Positions 45,951 to 46,268 of a DNA stretch of 46,268 bases are shown piece after piece (the stretch's first letter is position 1; each line of letters starts with the position of its first letter). Origin of the DNA: Paracoccus zeaxanthinifaciens ATCC 21588 (GTDB lineage Bacteria; Pseudomonadota; Alphaproteobacteria; Rhodobacterales; Rhodobacteraceae); NCBI RefSeq assembly GCF_000420145.1, contig NZ_ATUJ01000019.1:1-46268 (forward strand). Reading direction: 5' to 3'. The notes beneath the pieces were generated by a model. That model was not told the DNA's origin. It did no database searches and saw nothing but the letters and a program-made list of their open reading frames with translations. Position numbers and translations under genes: made by a program.

Positions 45951-46091
45951 GAATAGCCCCGAGTTTCTTAGACGCCTTCACGTCTGATCTTCTGCTGCCG
46001 CTCGAGCTCGGCGGGCGACAACATCCCATTCCTCGCATGTTTGCGTTTCGGTTTGTAGAACATCTCGATGTAATCGAACACGTCCTGCCTA
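45951..46091 (-). mobile_element. 3' end of an IS3-family element, cut by an IS5-family element
   Basis: The plus-strand sequence TGAATAGCCCCGAGTTTCTT at 45951 has the TG start expected of an IS3-family terminus, lying just outside the stop of a minus-strand transposase fragment. The element continues to 46091, where a different IS begins. Only about 140 bp are visible. It ends about 56 bp from the -35 box of the dnaK promoter, so the insertion spared that promoter. Confidence 0.65.
45968..46091 (-). pseudogene. IS3-family OrfB transposase, C-terminal fragment
   Basis: The minus strand encodes RQDVFDYIEMFYKPKRKHAR and then NGMLSPAELERQQKIRREGV before TAA (45970-45968). This is the characteristic C-terminus of IS3-family OrfB proteins (DVFDYIEMFYNxxRKH...). 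The coding sequence is broken at 46091 by the IS5-family end, so the catalytic core is missing here, though it could lie beyond the window. The fragment is not related in frame or sequence to the IS3-family remnant at 402-948. Confidence 0.8.
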
Positions 46092-46268
46092 GGGTCAGGA
46101 CCCATTAATTTTCTTGATGCCGTCCTGTCGGCGTGATTCACGCTCCCAAACAGGTGGGGGCATCATGAGTAATCTTTTCTGGCTGACGGACGAACAGATG
46201 GAGCGGCTGAAGCCGTTCTTCCCCAAGAGCCATGGTAAGCCGAGGGTCGATGACCGGCGCGTGCTGAG
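46092..46268 (+). mobile_element. IS5-family element, left end (continues past the window)
   Basis: The element appears to begin with GGGTCAGGACCC at 46092, preceded by TA (46090-46091), the dinucleotide target typical of IS427-group IS5 elements. About 70 bp later an IS5-type transposase begins. The far end lies outside the window, so completeness and target duplication cannot be judged. It interrupts the IS3-family transposase fragment described at 45968-46091. Confidence 0.65.
46165..46268 (+). CDS. IS5-family transposase, N-terminal part
   Basis: Thirty-four codons are visible: MSNLFWLTDEQMERLKPFFP, then KSHGKPRVDDRRVLS. This is the standard N-terminus of the IS427-group first-frame product (DUF4096-type, 'FWLTDEQMxRLxPFFPKSHGxPRVDDRRVLSG'). 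The gene is open at the window edge. In complete elements the product is usually made with a second frame by frameshifting. GTGGGGG lies before the ATG as a modest ribosome-binding site. Confidence 0.85.
   Translation, partial: MSNLFWLTDEQMERLKPFFPKSHGKPRVDDRRVL

Overview
The window is a high-GC, gene-dense piece of an alphaproteobacterial chromosome, most likely Rhodobacteraceae and probably Paracoccus. The strongest clues are the Rieske-cytochrome b-cytochrome c1 order, a cytochrome c1 with the long Ala/Glu/Asp-rich N-terminal extension known from Paracoccus denitrificans, a heat-shock promoter of the alphaproteobacterial type before dnaK, and a GAAC-N7-GAAC SOS box of the Rhodobacter type. 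I see no rRNA, tRNA or CRISPR array.

Both ends are insertion-sequence debris. At the left (1-1074) a deleted IS3-family element sits inside a deleted IS481-family element, whose right end abuts the 3' end of glf. At the right (45951-46268) the tail of an IS3-family transposase is cut by an IS5-family element that runs off the window. Between them lies about 44.9 kb of mostly housekeeping genes.

Layout: galactofuranose genes (glf, a GT2 glycosyltransferase); a HAD phosphatase and an MFS transporter; lolA; a two-gene DNA repair unit (radical SAM protein plus DUF4130-UdgX fusion) behind a LexA box; glutaminase; a UbiH-type hydroxylase; a YeeZ-like dehydrogenase; AMP nucleosidase; an HU-like protein; a DMT exporter; a class V aminotransferase divergent from an Lrp/AsnC regulator; the four-gene ligase-associated repair operon (MBL exonuclease, ATP-dependent ligase, Lhr-like helicase, PdeM); an outer-membrane beta-barrel protein; PhoX; a TAXI-TRAP transporter with DUF1850; a secreted CAP-RTX protein; thiBPQ under a TPP riboswitch; mutS-aroC; a ribokinase-family kinase; the cytochrome bc1 operon; radC; and dnaKJ.

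Genes that work together: glf and the GT2 supply and transfer galactofuranose. The radical SAM/UdgX pair and the exonuclease-ligase-helicase-PdeM operon are two separate repair units, and mutS and radC add to the repair content. thiB, thiP and thiQ import thiamin under TPP control. The TAXI binding protein and fused permease form one importer. petABC encode complex III. DnaK and DnaJ form the Hsp70 pair.

The observations most worth following are the SOS box on the radical SAM-UdgX operon, the histidine-every-fourth-residue tract in cytochrome c1, the nested IS remnants touching glf, and the mosaic base composition of the outer-membrane protein gene.
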